Shown here piece by piece: positions 32,409 through 44,994 of a stretch of 64,000 nt of DNA. The stretch is taken from the NCBI GenBank assembly GCA_030867875.1, contig JAOWCC010000577.1:84859740-84923739 (forward strand). The letters are read 5' to 3'. Below the pieces are notes generated by a model. It was not told the DNA's origin and searched no databases. It saw only the letters and a list, made by a program, of their open reading frames with translations. A program made the position numbers and the translations under genes. How positions within the stretch are numbered: position 1 is the first letter of the stretch; each line of letters starts with the position of its first letter. The stretch comes from Actinernus sp. WN-2022. Lineage: Eukaryota > Cnidaria > Anthozoa > Actiniaria > Actinernidae.

Positions 32409-34984
32409 AAATCGAATTTCTGAAATATTTACTGTCTCCAAACTTAAGATACCACGTAAAAGATGAACTGATCAAAATGTGAGGGATGTAACTGTCCTGG
32501 GAAGCGTGCAATCGTGTTTTTAGTTTTCCATTTGTCTGTAACGAGTCAAAGTCCGCGGGAAATTTTACAGACAAATGTATAGAAAACTGAAAACCGATTG
32601 CACGCTTCCCAGCACAGCTACATCCCTCAAAGATAGAGCAGATTTCGTATGAGTGGGACAGACTACATCACCGACAACAGCGCGGTTACCGTATATACGG
32701 CATGAAGTAACGTTGAAATGGTCTCCCATTGCTTTTGTTCTGCTGATCCAATCCAATCACAGAGTTACAGCACAGCTACAGCACGGCTACGGACATGCCG
32801 TACAAGTTTGTCACACTCGATTTTACGGAAATTATTAGGCATCGGATTCCCATACACTGTATTTCGCCATATGTGTGCACCCCTCTCAAAATGTCGCAAT
32901 TAACCGCAAACTTGTCCATGTTAGGGACCTTTAGCAACCATGACGGAAACGTCTTGGACGAAGAACAACTGCACCCAGTCGCCTACATTTTGACGGCTCT
33001 CTTCACCAGAACGTTAAAAACAGAACTCAAACGTAAGAAAGTAAAATACTCTCGTTTTTTCGTTTAGACTGAACGAAACTCTAATCTGATCATATTCTTT
33101 TTGAAAATCTGGTTGTGAAAGCAATTAAAGGAGAATAAAGGAAATAATAAACATCAAACTTCGGACTAAAACACCTGTTCTATGTCACGTCGTCAGTGCC
33201 GTCGCCGTTCTGGTTGCCAAATATCCCTATTTAATTTTCTAAAAGCTTATTCATTTCTAGTAGCTTATGCTATGTAAGAAAAACGTCGTTTTTTTCTCAA
33301 AACAAATTTGTTATGAGTTGTTGCGGAATAAAAGCGTTGCACTCGACAATTGGTTTATAAAGTACTAGCCTGTGAATACAGCCATCTTCCCTCGGGAGCC
33401 ACAACCCAAAGCACTTTCCGAGAAAGACGTCTGCGATTTGAGGTCCAAAATTCCATACTGATGACGTTATGCGGCCAAGATCTTGTCGCGCTATTTGATT
33501 GGCTAGTATGTGTAATTACCATGGTAATCAAATAGCGCGACATGATCCTGACTGCGTGACGTCATCAGCATGGAATTTTGGGGCTCAAAGTCTTTCTAAG
33601 AAGGCGCATTTTGAGTTGTGTCTCCCGAAGGAAGACGGCTGTATTCGAAAGTTGATACAGTACGTGACGAAAAAATACCACCCTCTCCTCCCATTAATCC
33701 GAAAAACACCCAAAACTCCTTAATTCCTCTCCTTCCCTCGGACAAGGTCGACATTTAACCAAATCATGCACTTAACTGAATTCATCAAATCAACAACTTA
33801 TTATATATTCGAGTCCAAATCTTGTATCTGATTGGCTGAAGAAATTAGTATCACTAAAATTATGACGTCACATCTTTAGCGACATTTTTTTTACATCCAA
33901 TTTTCTCGCATTCTGATTGGCTCTCCCCTATATGCAATTTAAATACGGGCAATGAAAATGACGTCACTCGCAAGCCGCGGTAGCTTTGCAAAGTGCTTTC
34001 ACGGCGAGGTTTGTGTCAAATGGCTGTTAACCTGTCTTCCAAAAACAAGAAAATGAGGATTTCGCAAGGATTTCATCACTAGGAGAAGTTAATCGGTGAG
34101 TCAAACTTCTTTGTAGTGTGCCATTTGGCAAAAGGTGAGTTTTCTCTTGAGTGGAGAAAGTTTCGGCGAATTTGTGGTTCAGACTTTGTGACTAGTTATC
34201 TCAGAGCACAGAAGTCTTGAATTATAACGATACTTTTATGATCCAGAAAAAAACACAAGAAAGGATTTCACAAGCATTCCATCAATGAGAGAAGTTAATC
34301 AGTGAACCAAATGCCATCTGTCAAAGAAAGCTTTCTCTCGGCACCAGTAATTAGAAATAGAAGTGTTTACGTTTTGACTTTCAATGGCCTTTTTCAACTC
34401 GAAAGCAGTTTATTTCGCACTCATTTGAAACTAAGTGCTTCGTCGTTGTAAAAGCAAATCGCATACATTTTCCCAGTCTGTACTCGTATTGATAAAAAAA
34501 AATCCAAAACTTGACGTCACAACTGAGGTGGGGGTTGCGTTTTACTGCTACTGGCAGGAAAATGGCTGGCGGGAAAAAAAAACAGGAAAAAATCAAATTA
34601 TTAAACTTAAGAATTGTTAACACAGGTAGAGCAACTGAAGGTTCGATTGAAGACTCCAGTTTATTAATTCGGCGGATAACCTGAGCGGAAAAGTAGCAGA
34701 CAGATAAAGATACAGGAACTTTAGGGAGCGGTCATTATTCATGGGCTGGAGGGGGAGGTGTTGCGGGAGGGGGGATTTCGTAGTCACCCCACGACCGACT
34801 CGGCACCCCCCTCTAACGCCATAAATAATGACCGGACCCTTTCCATCCATAAACTTACTGACCAATTTATTTTAAAGGGGCTGTGTCACGGTAATAGACT
34901 TTACATTTGCGTTCCGGGAGGGAAACAGCTATTTCCACCGATTTTGATATGAACTAACGAATCTCTCGGCCATGTGACCACCAC

Positions 34985-35436
34985 TGTTACGAAGATGTTT
35001 TTGTTACCGGTGGAATAAAGGTTGGTTACTGATTAACCTGGGGTAGATTAGCTTGGTAAAGCTCACTCGACTCGGCTGGGCTCGTAAACAACCCTGCTCG
35101 AAGTACGGGACTTGACACAAGAGACACGAAGTATTCTTGACTTTATTGTAGTTTATTCACTGTTGTTCAGTTCACACTGAACGACCTCCGATTTACAATT
35201 GATTCTAACTTCTATTTATACTAACAGCTTAATTAATTACATCATTGTCATTACAGGTGAAATGAACACATATTGTAAATAACGAATAAGTTGAAATCAA
35301 ACACCGATACAATAATAAGCGAATCATAGCACGATTTGTAATAGATATGTAATATTCATGAGGATAACGTAACGTAGAAGGGCAATCATTGGTTTGTCCT
35401 TCACCTATAAATTATAGAGTAAGGACTGCGTAATCA
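34985..35436 (-). mobile_element. Probable solo LTR (452 bp)
   Basis: Absent from the left copy. Read on the minus strand it starts TGATTACGCAG, has TATAAATAG near 35218, AATAAAG near 35148 and ends CTTCGTAACA, that is TG..CA with promoter before polyadenylation signal. No clear target duplication, so this may be a recombined solo LTR. Confidence 0.6.
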
Positions 35437-35589
35437 AAGCAAATATGCACTAATGACTAACAATGTATATAAACAGTTTCCAGGGAAAATATTGAAAATC
35501 CTTTCAATCAAACATTGTGGGACCAACCGAGCGATGACTCGATACATGCGCAGTACCATGACATAGCCCCTTTAAACAAAACAACAATA

Positions 35590-35675
35590 GTCCAGTTTCG
35601 CATTCAGGAATTACCGCTGGATGAGATGCCTACAGGCGCATTTACTAGCCTCATCTTCATGTTAAATATTCATAA
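35590..35675 (+). repeat. 85-bp repeat, paralogue of 7757-7842
   Basis: Same open-frame segment (LPLDEMPTGAFTSL), also inverted at 46021-46110. Confidence 0.6.
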
Positions 35676-36164
35676 ATACCAGCGGCAAGATGGGTTATTA
35701 CGACACAATTATAGCGAATCTGCGATATTTATTTTTGATACATAAACGATGATGCTTACATACATAGTCCGCATTGATTCCGTCATTTACCTTTTAAAAA
35801 GCTATAACCATAACATAATTGCTGGTAAGTATAAAGAGGATAATGATATACCATACGCTGGCGCTAATTCTGACCAATCACGGTTTCCGAGAAACTATCC
35901 ACCCAGCCACCCCTCCCTTGGGTATACATGTGTATTTAAAGTGCAAGTATCACTGATGTGAAAACAATATTGCAGTGTTATGCTTGTTTCTCACAAAAAG
36001 TTATTAATCTTGCAAATTTTGTAATATTTGACATTAATCCTTAATTTTGATTATTTTTCGCGGATCCTGTGACATCTTAAGATGAATCAACTCCCTTCAA
36101 AGAGAAAACTACTGCAATAAAATCCGGTATAGGTTTCCATTGTGACATCCAAGAATTATCAATC

Positions 36165-37142
36165 CCGTAATTCGGGTAGCTTTCATTGCGACCAGGGAGC
36201 GAGCATTAGCGAGCGGACTGGGAACAACCTAATCAGAGGGGAAGACGGTATGGACCGCTGGATGCGTATTAGTCTATCGCAGGCGCGTAAGATTTTCCAT
36301 TGTTCTTACAACCATATTTAAGCATGTACACGTGAACACCTTCGGCCGTATACACTGCTTTTCATTGTTCTGATAACCATGTTTGGACGTGTCCACGTGA
36401 ACTCTTGGTCGTGTTGACCCATGACCACTTGCACTTTTGCGCTTGAAATGAAATCGAATCTACCGGTATTCACAAAGGTACGTAATATTGCTACCGTTTT
36501 GTAACGTGTTTTAAAACATGCATGTATAATCATCAAAGTTTGAACTCTGACTTCAATTGAACCGCATGGGTAGATTAGTGAGAATTCACAGAGTAAAGGA
36601 CAAACTGTTCAAATCGCAAATATTGCCAAACTTGGCGAAAAACGATGGTGGTTTGACCCGTTGTTTCTTCTGTACTATACTGCAGAGTGTATGGTGTTAT
36701 GATCACCTCGGTCTGCATCGAGTGTACGTATATTTCAAATCGGCTATGTTTAATATAGAATTCTACATTGAAAGAACCGCTGTATCGAATGTATATTTCA
36801 GTTGTTTATATTGTTTTCATCTATTGATGGTTTGCAACCAATCCCCGGAGATTCAAATGACACTATTGGTGCCACTAACGAAATACACTAACGTCTAACG
36901 AGGCATCTTTTATTAATGTCCACCAACATGGCGGAGTTGACGTCACGTACAAACGAATAATACAATTCTATATTTTAGAACCCAGGTGATACTGCAGAAC
37001 GGGATACATAGTGTTTTTCTCGAAACAGAAAACCAACAAGGAATTGTCAAACCAAGGAACTATGACATTGTATGTCATAGTTTTGTGCATTTCATAAATA
37101 TCAGTTTTGTTATATCTATAATAATTTATTTACTATAATTTC
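36165..37142. other. Right-copy-specific sequence, no feature recognised
   Basis: Homology to the left copy ends near 36165. A weak pair of similar segments (36290-36320, 36360-36400: TTCCATTGTTCT-type then GTGTACACGTGAAC-type) suggests a small duplication. No gene. Confidence 0.35.
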
Positions 37143-37146
37143 TTAA

Positions 37147-37648
37147 AGGAGAACTGAAGCCTAAAATCAACTTTAGGTCAGTGGGTAGATCTAAACATGA
37201 AAATACTCATACCAAAATTTATTTTTACTGTGTTTTGCGTTAAAGGAAAGAAAATTGGCAAATATTCCTCCCAACCGCCGCTAAGTACAGACGGCTCAAT
37301 TCCTGTAATTTGTGACGTACGATACGGGGAATAAATTAGTTTTGTTATGTTGTTTTCGGCTTTGAAAAGATGGCCTAACGACTCATAATTGCGCACTATT
37401 GTGCTTTCTTTGTGCTGAAGTTGTGGTAGTTTTTATTTGGTATGCAGGACGTACTATACGGGGTAAAACGCACCGAATTGAGCCGCCACGCAAAGTAGCT
37501 TTATCAGCGGAGAATTGGCTATTTTTCGACCTTCGAAACGTATTTCCTCCTTTTAGACGTGCACCACAAAGAAATCAAATAGCAGACCTTATTTCTCTTG
37601 AACACAAGTTTGTATAGTCGTCGGATTGATTTAGGGTTCAGTTCTCCT
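37147..37648. mobile_element. TTAA-flanked MITE, about 500 bp
   Basis: AGGAGAACTGAAGCC at 37147 is inverted as GGGTTCAGTTCTCCT ending 37648, with TTAA on both sides, typical of piggyBac or Kolobok-type targets. Non-coding. Confidence 0.7.
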
Positions 37649-40055
37649 TTAAGGGGCCGTATGTCATGGTGATAGAGCGACCTTTGTATTTGCAGACAGT
37701 TATTTACAGCCACGTGCGCATCAGCTGGTGAACCTCCTGCACATGTAGGATGGTTAAAATCAAAACAATTATGCAAAATTGACAAACTCTGTATAGATCG
37801 ACATGGTCTTCAAGGAAAAAAAAGGTGTATCATGTCAATCATGCATTGAGCTCTAACTTTGTGTAGCCAATTAACCGCTACCAATCAGACTCTATATATG
37901 TACATCACCATGACATGTACATAACGCCTTTGAAAGAAAATAGTGAACCATGTATTGAATATTGTGTACGTAATAAACGTAAACATTCACACACTACAGT
38001 GTATTTATTAGCCTGTTACCGGCTCTTGTGGGTTATTTCTCATTGGTTTCGGGTTGTGGCCAAAGGGAAACCAATCCGGAAAAAAACCACCTATAAAAAC
38101 CACTTGCAGACTATATATTTATCTGCAATGGTGATCTACATGTCCTTTATAGATCATTGTTATGGCTAAGCAAATCCCCAGCTGCTGTGTTATTTCACTA
38201 CTTGTTATTGTCTGGGTAAGGCTCATGAAAAGAAAAATGGAAGGGGGAGAGGTTTCCCAGATTGATCGCTAATTCGATGCCTGTTGATGAAATTCCGAGG
38301 AGTTTTTCCAAGTGTTTCTCTCCCGATATGCCAATTGGACGATATCAGTTTTGCAGTGATATTTTCCGTAAGTCACAAATCAAACATTCTTTGCTTTGAC
38401 ATGACGTGATGGCCGCCATCTTCGTTGATGATAACAGAAGGTTCCTCGCTATTTTCTATTGCGAGGATCAACCATCATAGACCACATGCAGGAGCCCCTG
38501 ATAACCAGGAGCGTCCATCCCGCATACTAGGCCTGTCACAGCGTTTTCAAAAGTTAGGTTATTTTTAGAACGGTTTCCCGCTATTGTTGAGTTGCAATTA
38601 TTCCTAAGGGAATCAAATCACAAAAGCGTAGCAGCCATGTTGTTCGGTATAACAAACGTAGCTAATGAGGCCTCTTTTGTTCCCCCACGGTGCAACCCAC
38701 AAATTGGCGGGAGAAATAATCTAAAAATAGCCCAACTTGTAAAAACGCTGTGACACCTGAAAAGGAGAGGTGGACGCTTCTGGTTATGGGCTCCTGCCAC
38801 ATGCAAATCCTTGTATCTAATCATGAAAGACAGGTCGATCGGTCTAGCTGATGTAATCTTCAAAATAAAAAAAACATCGGAGCTTTTGACATAAGTTTCC
38901 CTTAGCATTAGTTTTAAGAAATGTTTCTAAATTTTAACATGTTGGCAACAGCACAAAAGCAGGTAAAGTTACCATTCTGGTCCGACCGAGCTCTCGTGAT
39001 TCAACCCCAGGACCCTGCAATCAGTTTTGCACGTGTTCTATGGGATTGATTGAAAGCCAGCAATAGGCCTCTTGCAGGAAAGTCACTTGAATAACCAATG
39101 AATTCAGCTCGTGTTCTCATGGGAAAGGCTTTATTTTACAACACCTACTCAGTTTATCGTTTTCTGATTGGTTTATAGACCATTTTGACGATGTTGCGCG
39201 CGCAGCTAGAACAATGGCTATCCAGTGTTTTAAATAACAAAAGGCTCGTACCGATGCCTTCGCGACATCGCCAAAATGGCCTATTGCCATTGGAGATGAG
39301 AACATACCACGGATTGCGTCATTGCTCACGCTATGGATTATGTGTAGCTCTTGCTAGAATCACTTTCTCCACAATTTCCATCGTTTTCAAAGCATTTCTG
39401 CTTGAGTATTTCTCGTTTGTTGTTGTAAAAAACACATTTACGATAGTTTACTGTGGCATGTCCTCTTATTTACTACGTTTTGCGTCATCGCATGGTCAAA
39501 ATTGTTGTGGATTCAATTGGCTAGCGCCTCGTCAAATCCACAACAATTCTGACCATGTGATGACACAAAACGTAGTAAATAAGAACATATCATGGTAAAC
39601 TATCGTAAATTTGTCAACTGGATGGAAAATGCTCTGGTGGAAATTAGCATTAACAAACATGTTTTGCTAATAACACTACCAATCGCGTACGATCACATGA
39701 TTATATCCTGCAAATGATCGTTATTTCTCAAATTGTTTATTGTTAATACAAAGCAACGATCACTACGAGCGATCTCGAAACCCTTTACATCGAGCTTTCT
39801 CCCATTAGAATCCTCAGCTCAACAGAGGAAATAAATTATCCTGGCAGAAGACTTGTTGAAAAATGTCATCAGCCTTTAGAATTCGAGTGCTTCCAATAAG
39901 AACCTAAATGAGAGAGGGAGAATAAAAACCCAAGAGTTGAAAAGTTAGTAAAGTGTGATTAAATTGCTGCAGTTTTAAACAGTGTACGGAAAAGAACTAC
40001 GACGATTGCTTAACTATAATGAAATTAAATATTGTCTTTGTTCGCATCTAATCCA

Positions 40056-40743
40056 CCCACAGGAAGCCCACTCAAAGGATTTGTACCTCTTGTTTACCTA
40101 AACACACGGTTGTCAAGGTAATTGAATAAAAGTCGTTCAACACGAAACCTTGTGGTTCATTTGCACGAATTAGTGGCAAATAAAGACTGAGTGGATTGAT
40201 TGTAAGAATTCGAGTGAAATATTGACTTTTAGTGGGAGAAATGTGATAGGTTATATAATAACACAAGGGAGGAACTTCAATAGCAAACACACTTCGTACC
40301 TTGAGAACTCAGCTCAAATAACCCCCCTAGATCGTTGGCAATTGATTCAAAAGTACCGCAAACACGATGAACAGTTCTCACATGAACTACTTCATTTGAA
40401 AGAAATCCCATCCCTCACGGAGTTTGGGCCCGAAAATTAACAATTTTCAAAGCCTAACACACGGTATGAATTGTGTTCGCCATTGAAGTTTCTTCCCGTC
40501 TTATTAGATAACCTGTCAATTTTTTCCCACTAAAAGTCATTAGTATATACCACACCAGTGAATATCACTTTTCGCGCGCTCTGATTGGCTACTCAAACAG
40601 TGAATATGATTTCATATTCACCTCCGAGCGAAGTAGCGATCACCTCGCGCGAGTTTTTGGCCGTTTGACAGAAAATAAAATAACTATTTGGTGCTAGCTA
40701 TGCACCTGCAGTGCGGTATATACTAAAACAATTATTCACCTCA

Positions 40744-40774
<31 letters not shown>

Positions 40775-41008
40775 GCCGAAGCGGCTCGGTAAATATCCGC
40801 CACTATTTACCTTCACTTCGGTGAATAATTGTTAAATATTTCACTCAAATTCTTGCAAGCAAACCACTGTCTTTATTTAACACTAATTCGTACAAATGAA
40901 CTACAAAGTTTTCGTTTTGAACGACTTTTATTCAGTTGACTTTACAACCATGTTTATAGGTAAACATGTACAAATACTGTGAGTGGGCTCCCTGTGGTCC
41001 ACCGGACA
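40056..41008. mobile_element. Large foldback element with a nested MITE
   Basis: CACAGGAAGCCCACTCAAAG at 40056 is complementary to GAGTGGGCTCCCTGTG ending near 41002. The arms match through TTGTTTACC, TTAGTGGCAAATAAAGAC-type and CACTAAAAGTC blocks. The right arm is split by a second element at 40540-40834. Confidence 0.7.
40540..40834. mobile_element. Nested MITE related to 61180-62270
   Basis: TAGTATATACCACACCAGTG and CACCTCAGTGTCGGTGAATA are shared with segments at 61370 and 62050-62110. Contains an internal CGGTAAATATCCGCCAC hairpin. Confidence 0.65.
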
Positions 41009-43160
41009 GAAAATGATGGTCGCTGGTACTTTTACCCACAATTCTTTGCGCGTGGAAATATTTAAACACGTCAAAATCGTGTTAGAGAGGTTTTAAATGT
41101 AGAAAAAAACAAGCCAGTGGAAGTGCTGTTGCCAGTACACTGTCATTGAAGAGAAGAGAGGATTGCTACGCGTTATTTTGAATGTGTTAAGCTCGCAAGG
41201 GATTGTGGTCAAATGTTCATCCAGTTTAACCCTTTTCAAAGAAGATGTCAAACGTAACGATCTATTACTTAAGGTGATTCCTTAGTTTGGCTACTGCGCA
41301 TCTCTACTGCACAAGATAGAAAAACTTCGGTCTGGGCACTTTTGGACGACCTCGAAAAAGGTACGCCTTATCTCTAATGTTTGCTACTTTCGATAAAATA
41401 TCTTGGAGCGGAATCTGGTGACACCACCTTTTTTCAATATATTTGATCAGAACAAATTGCCTATTTGTACATTTTTGAAATATCCTAACATTAATAATGC
41501 AAACAACTAGTTTTGATGTTCCATGGGACTCTCCCGAAAATAGAGATTTTATGATATTCTTACGTAATAATGACAAGTATTTAAAAGGTTTTTATTGTAA
41601 CTTTGGTATTCATACTGGAAAATAAGTTCAAACTTTTCAAAATCAACAATTAAAGCTGGCAGTTGATAAGCAATTATTGGACGAGCCCTAAGCAACATCT
41701 CATGATTTGATCATGTCTAGCTGTCAGTTGCTTACCGATAACGAATGCTGAGGCAAATAACTGACAGCGCGACACGAACAAATCATGATATTTTGCGATA
41801 GTCGAGTACAATAATCGTTTTATTATTCGACAACATATAACTAACTACAGAGTTTCAAACTGGAACTTTGAGTCATCAACAGCACTGCAAATCGATCTGC
41901 CTTGTTTACCAAATGGAGTGGTCACTAGTGCGCATTCTCAGCCCAACGGACTGAGTCCAGAGAGATGAACTTGTATATAGATTCGATTGCTCAAAATTCA
42001 TCAATAAAACTATTTTAAATAACCTTAAACACGTTGTGTAGGTAGAGAAATAGATGAAGTGTATCACTGGGTAGTTTTCTGGTAAATTTTATCAGTGGGA
42101 AAGCCAGGAGAAGCCATTAAATCTGAACATGTGCTATCGAGCACTTTGTTTCAACGCTAACGGAAAATTAACGGCTTTTTAGGATTCTCTTCTAGCTTAG
42201 ATACATCCTGGTAGCATTGTAATACCCTTCCACTGTTTCTTTGTCCAAGTAAACTCCATTTCGAGCCGTTTAGTAGATCTGTTCTCACTGCATCATTCTC
42301 CGTGTGGAAATACCGTTAATCGCATCTCGCTCACTCCGGATTGGGATACCTATGATTTTTGCACGCCATGAAATATTCCCATATTTAGCTTGGCCGCCAT
42401 CTTAGATCGTCAAAATCACGTGACAAAATGCTTCCAAAATATGGGGGCATTTGATTACGTGATATAGCGTTTACCAGGGTCTCCTCTCGGAGTAGCCCCC
42501 GTCTTGGATCTGACCGTGAAGACACTGGGGACGAGGTTGATAATTATGTCGAACTATTTACAGCGGTCTTACCCAGTACCGATGAGTGCAGTATAAATAC
42601 CACAACAATACATCTCATATACATTCGTCAAAGTGACATTCCGCTATAGATTGGAAGATCAACCGGTACTAGTTTTATATATTCTGCAACGCTTGTTCTT
42701 TTATTTTATATTCCCTTATTTCTTCGCCACTGCTACATTATCTTCCCCATGCTCCAGATCGCTCTTGGCCGTTCCCACCTACCCTTCCCCGTCAGTCACT
42801 TCCTTCGTTCTCCAGGCCATACGCGATCACCGCTCCCAATCTTAGACAAAGAAGTACGAGGTCTATTGCAACCGGCTGCGAATGGTCAGACCGTTATCAT
42901 ATAGTTACAGTCAATATTTGCAGGTGAATGAAACAATCGTATTCGTTATGGGAGACAGTTGAATGATAATTACATTTCTTGCGTAATATTTATAGTTATC
43001 ACATATATTTATTGTGGGGGCCCTACGTTACTACAAATGAAGCCCTGTTAGGGGGTAGGCATGTCCCCTATCTGAATTTCAAAAGTAGGTGTCGCAGTCT
43101 CGTTCTTATTTCTCTGTCGCTCTCGCAATAGCGGCGTTCTGCCAAGATTCTAAATATAGA
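41009..43160. other. Intergenic sequence, no gene recognised
   Basis: About 2.1 kb between the foldback element and the SAP-domain gene. It begins with AAGGTGATTCCTTAGTTTGG (41273), which looks like the start of a repeat. No exon with convincing splice sites or family match was found, and I searched it without success for the last SCFD2 exon. Confidence 0.35.
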
Positions 43161-43164
43161 AAAC

Positions 43165-43683
43165 TCATAATTGACGCAAAGCATCATGGGATTGAAATGC
43201 AGGTGCTACGAAGCACTGTTTTAGGGGTATTTGTCGATCAGATTCACGATACACTGATAAATTACCGCCAGGAACCTTCGGGTCAACCTTAATTTTAAGA
43301 GCAATACATCCTTTCACCTGATCAACCAATTCTTGTCTTTTTCCACTTTTTTCCTCTCCGTGGCACTCTAACAAACGTTTCAGCTCCAAAACATTGCATT
43401 CACCAGGTGGTTTGGTTAATAGCCCACTTCCGCGATATGCTTTACTTGTCACGCACAAAGGTTTCAATACGAGGCCCCGTGCTAAATTATATTTATACTT
43501 TTCACAGGGAAAAGAATAAATTTTATTTAACACGGAGCCTCGTATTGAAACCTTTGTGCGTGACAAGTAAAGCATATCGCGGAAGTGGGCTATTTGACAC
43601 CTCGAACGTACCTCATCTTCTGTGAGTAAAACTCTAAAATTATCCATACCGCACGCAGGAACAACAACGTCCGAGGCAGCCAT
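43165..43683 (-). CDS. SAP-domain protein, 5' part, interrupted by a MITE
   Basis: The ATG at 43683 opens MAASDVVVPACGMDNFRVLL, and LLTEDE is followed by GTACGT, a strong 5' splice site near 43611. After the 173-bp palindrome (43592-43420) the frame has TKPPGECNVLELKRLLECHG, then a KSGKRQELVDQVKG block. This is a SAP motif (DNA-binding helix-extended-helix). It then reaches KVDPKVPG and a GTAATT donor near 43262. In cnidarians this SAP arrangement is known from large families that also carry nuclease domains and behave like mobile genes. The palindrome lies either in a small intron or partly exonised, since the frame stays open through it. No downstream exon could be identified, so the gene may be truncated. 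Confidence 0.55.
   Translation of the reverse strand: MAASDVVVPACGMDNFRVLLTEDEVRSRCQIAHFRDMLYLSRTKVSIRGSVLNKIYSFPCEKYKYNLARGLVLKPLCVTSKAYRGSGLLTKPPGECNVLELKRLLECHGEEKSGKRQELVDQVKGCIALKIKVDPKVPGGNLSVYRESDRQIPLKQCFVAPAFQSHDALRQL
43420..43592. mobile_element. 173-bp near-perfect palindromic MITE, copy 1
   Basis: TAGCCCACTTCCGCGATATG at 43420 and its complement ending CGGAAGTGGGCTA at 43592, with arms of about 75 bp almost identical. TA at the ends suggests a Tc1/mariner-type target. The second copy at 54180-54352 has the same length. Confidence 0.88.
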
Positions 43684-43880
43684 TTTAAAATTTTCGTTCG
43701 CATTTCGATCCCACAATGCAATGTTGTCATTATGCTAATATGTTATGACGTCAACTGGGGAGAACGCTATTTCAGACAATTTCAGACGTTCGTCGTTATA
43801 CAATTTCAAAAATGTCGCCGCTGTTTCAACGCCGTGTCGCTTGTCGAAATTTACCCCTAAAATGTCCTCATAAAACCGAG

Positions 43881-44153
43881 CTACGTGGAGCAAAACGAAA
43901 TCGGTGACCCCCATATATTTTTTCGCTTTTTTGAAGTCCTTTCATTCCTAGGCCTGTGAATATCTATATCATATCTGGGACCACCTTTCCAGGGAATCAC
44001 CTTACATAGATAACGGTTGTGCGTGCGGTCAAAATAGAGCATTAAACTGGCTTTTAAAATTATTCCAAGCAGCACGCTCGGCCATAAAACAAATAAGTTT
44101 ATTTTCTTGTCAGATTCATAAACACGTACATGTATTTTACAATATCCATTCAC
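43881..44153 (-). other. Open extension after the last clear SCFD2 exon
   Basis: Past the GTGAAT donor at 44153 the frame stays open to a stop at 43881. It includes VLLGIILKASLMLYFDRTHN (near 44070-44010), which loosely resembles the LLKP...LLF..DR.H end of SCFD2. An in-frame AAG near 44108 could be a 3' splice site. Either this is the final exon or the intron is read through. Confidence 0.3.
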
Positions 44154-44286
44154 CTGTGTTGTAGATCGGTGAGCAGCTAACGATTCCTTGATCTGTCTCA
44201 CTTCTGAACAAGTTACTCCACCAACAATGAACAACACAATGAGAGGAAGGTCGTTCGGCCGCGGCTTGCTCACGTTCATAAACAGA
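44154..44286 (-). CDS. SCFD2: SCFD2 exon k
   Basis: 133 nt between TTTTAG and GTGAAT: LFMNVSKPRPNDLP, LIVLFIVGGVTCSEVRQ and a Lys/Glu stretch to TTQ. The IVGGVT segment is the most diagnostic of the gene. Confidence 0.93.
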
Positions 44287-44960
44287 CTAAAACATAACAG
44301 ATACTTTCATTACTTCATTACCCTAAATCAACTTTATCTTTACCAATCAATCTATATATGAAGGTAAAAGTGTAATAGTATACGTGATGTATACCTATTT
44401 CAATAAATCAACTTTAGCTGTACCAATCAATCTATATATGAAGGTAAAAGTGTAATAGTACACGTGATGTATACCAATTTCAAAGAATCAACTTTAGCTA
44501 TACCAATCAATCTATATATGAAGGTAAAACTGTTATTGTACACGTGATGTATACCTATTTCAATAAATCAACTTTAGCTATACCAATCAATCTATATATG
44601 AAGGAAAAACTGTTATTGTACACGTGATGTATACCTATTTCAATAAATCAACTTTAGCTGTACCAATCAATCTATATATGAAGGTAAAACTGTAATTGTA
44701 CACGTGATGTATACCTATTTCAATAAAGCAACTTTAGCTGTACCAATCAATCTATATATGAAGGTAAATCTGTAATTGTACACGTGATGTATACCTATTT
44801 CAATAAATCAACTTTAGCTATACCAATCAATCTCTATATGAAGGTAAGTAAGTAAGTAAGTCACTTTACTTAAGTGGGGACACTAGTCCTACGATTTTAC
44901 GTCCTTATCCGAGAAGACGTGAAGGTCTAACCGTTTACTGTATTATGTAAAGGCAGCACC

Positions 44961-44994
<34 letters not shown>

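Larger units (their letters stand above)
32409..40450. repeat. Segmental duplication, right copy (paralogue of 729-17345)
   Basis: See the left-copy entry for block matches. It starts within TCGAATTTCTGAAATATTTA and ends in the foldback element at 40056. Right-copy-specific insertions are 34985-35436 and about 36165-37890. Hairpins at 32481-32627, 33372-33646, 38484-38804, 39176-39282 and 39438-39610 are paralogues of those in the left copy. Confidence 0.9.

Noticed and set aside
41273..42010. Possible complete DNA element starting AAGGTGATTCC
   Set aside because: The candidate right end (ACCTTAAA near 42023) matches only weakly, and no target duplication or coding sequence supports it.
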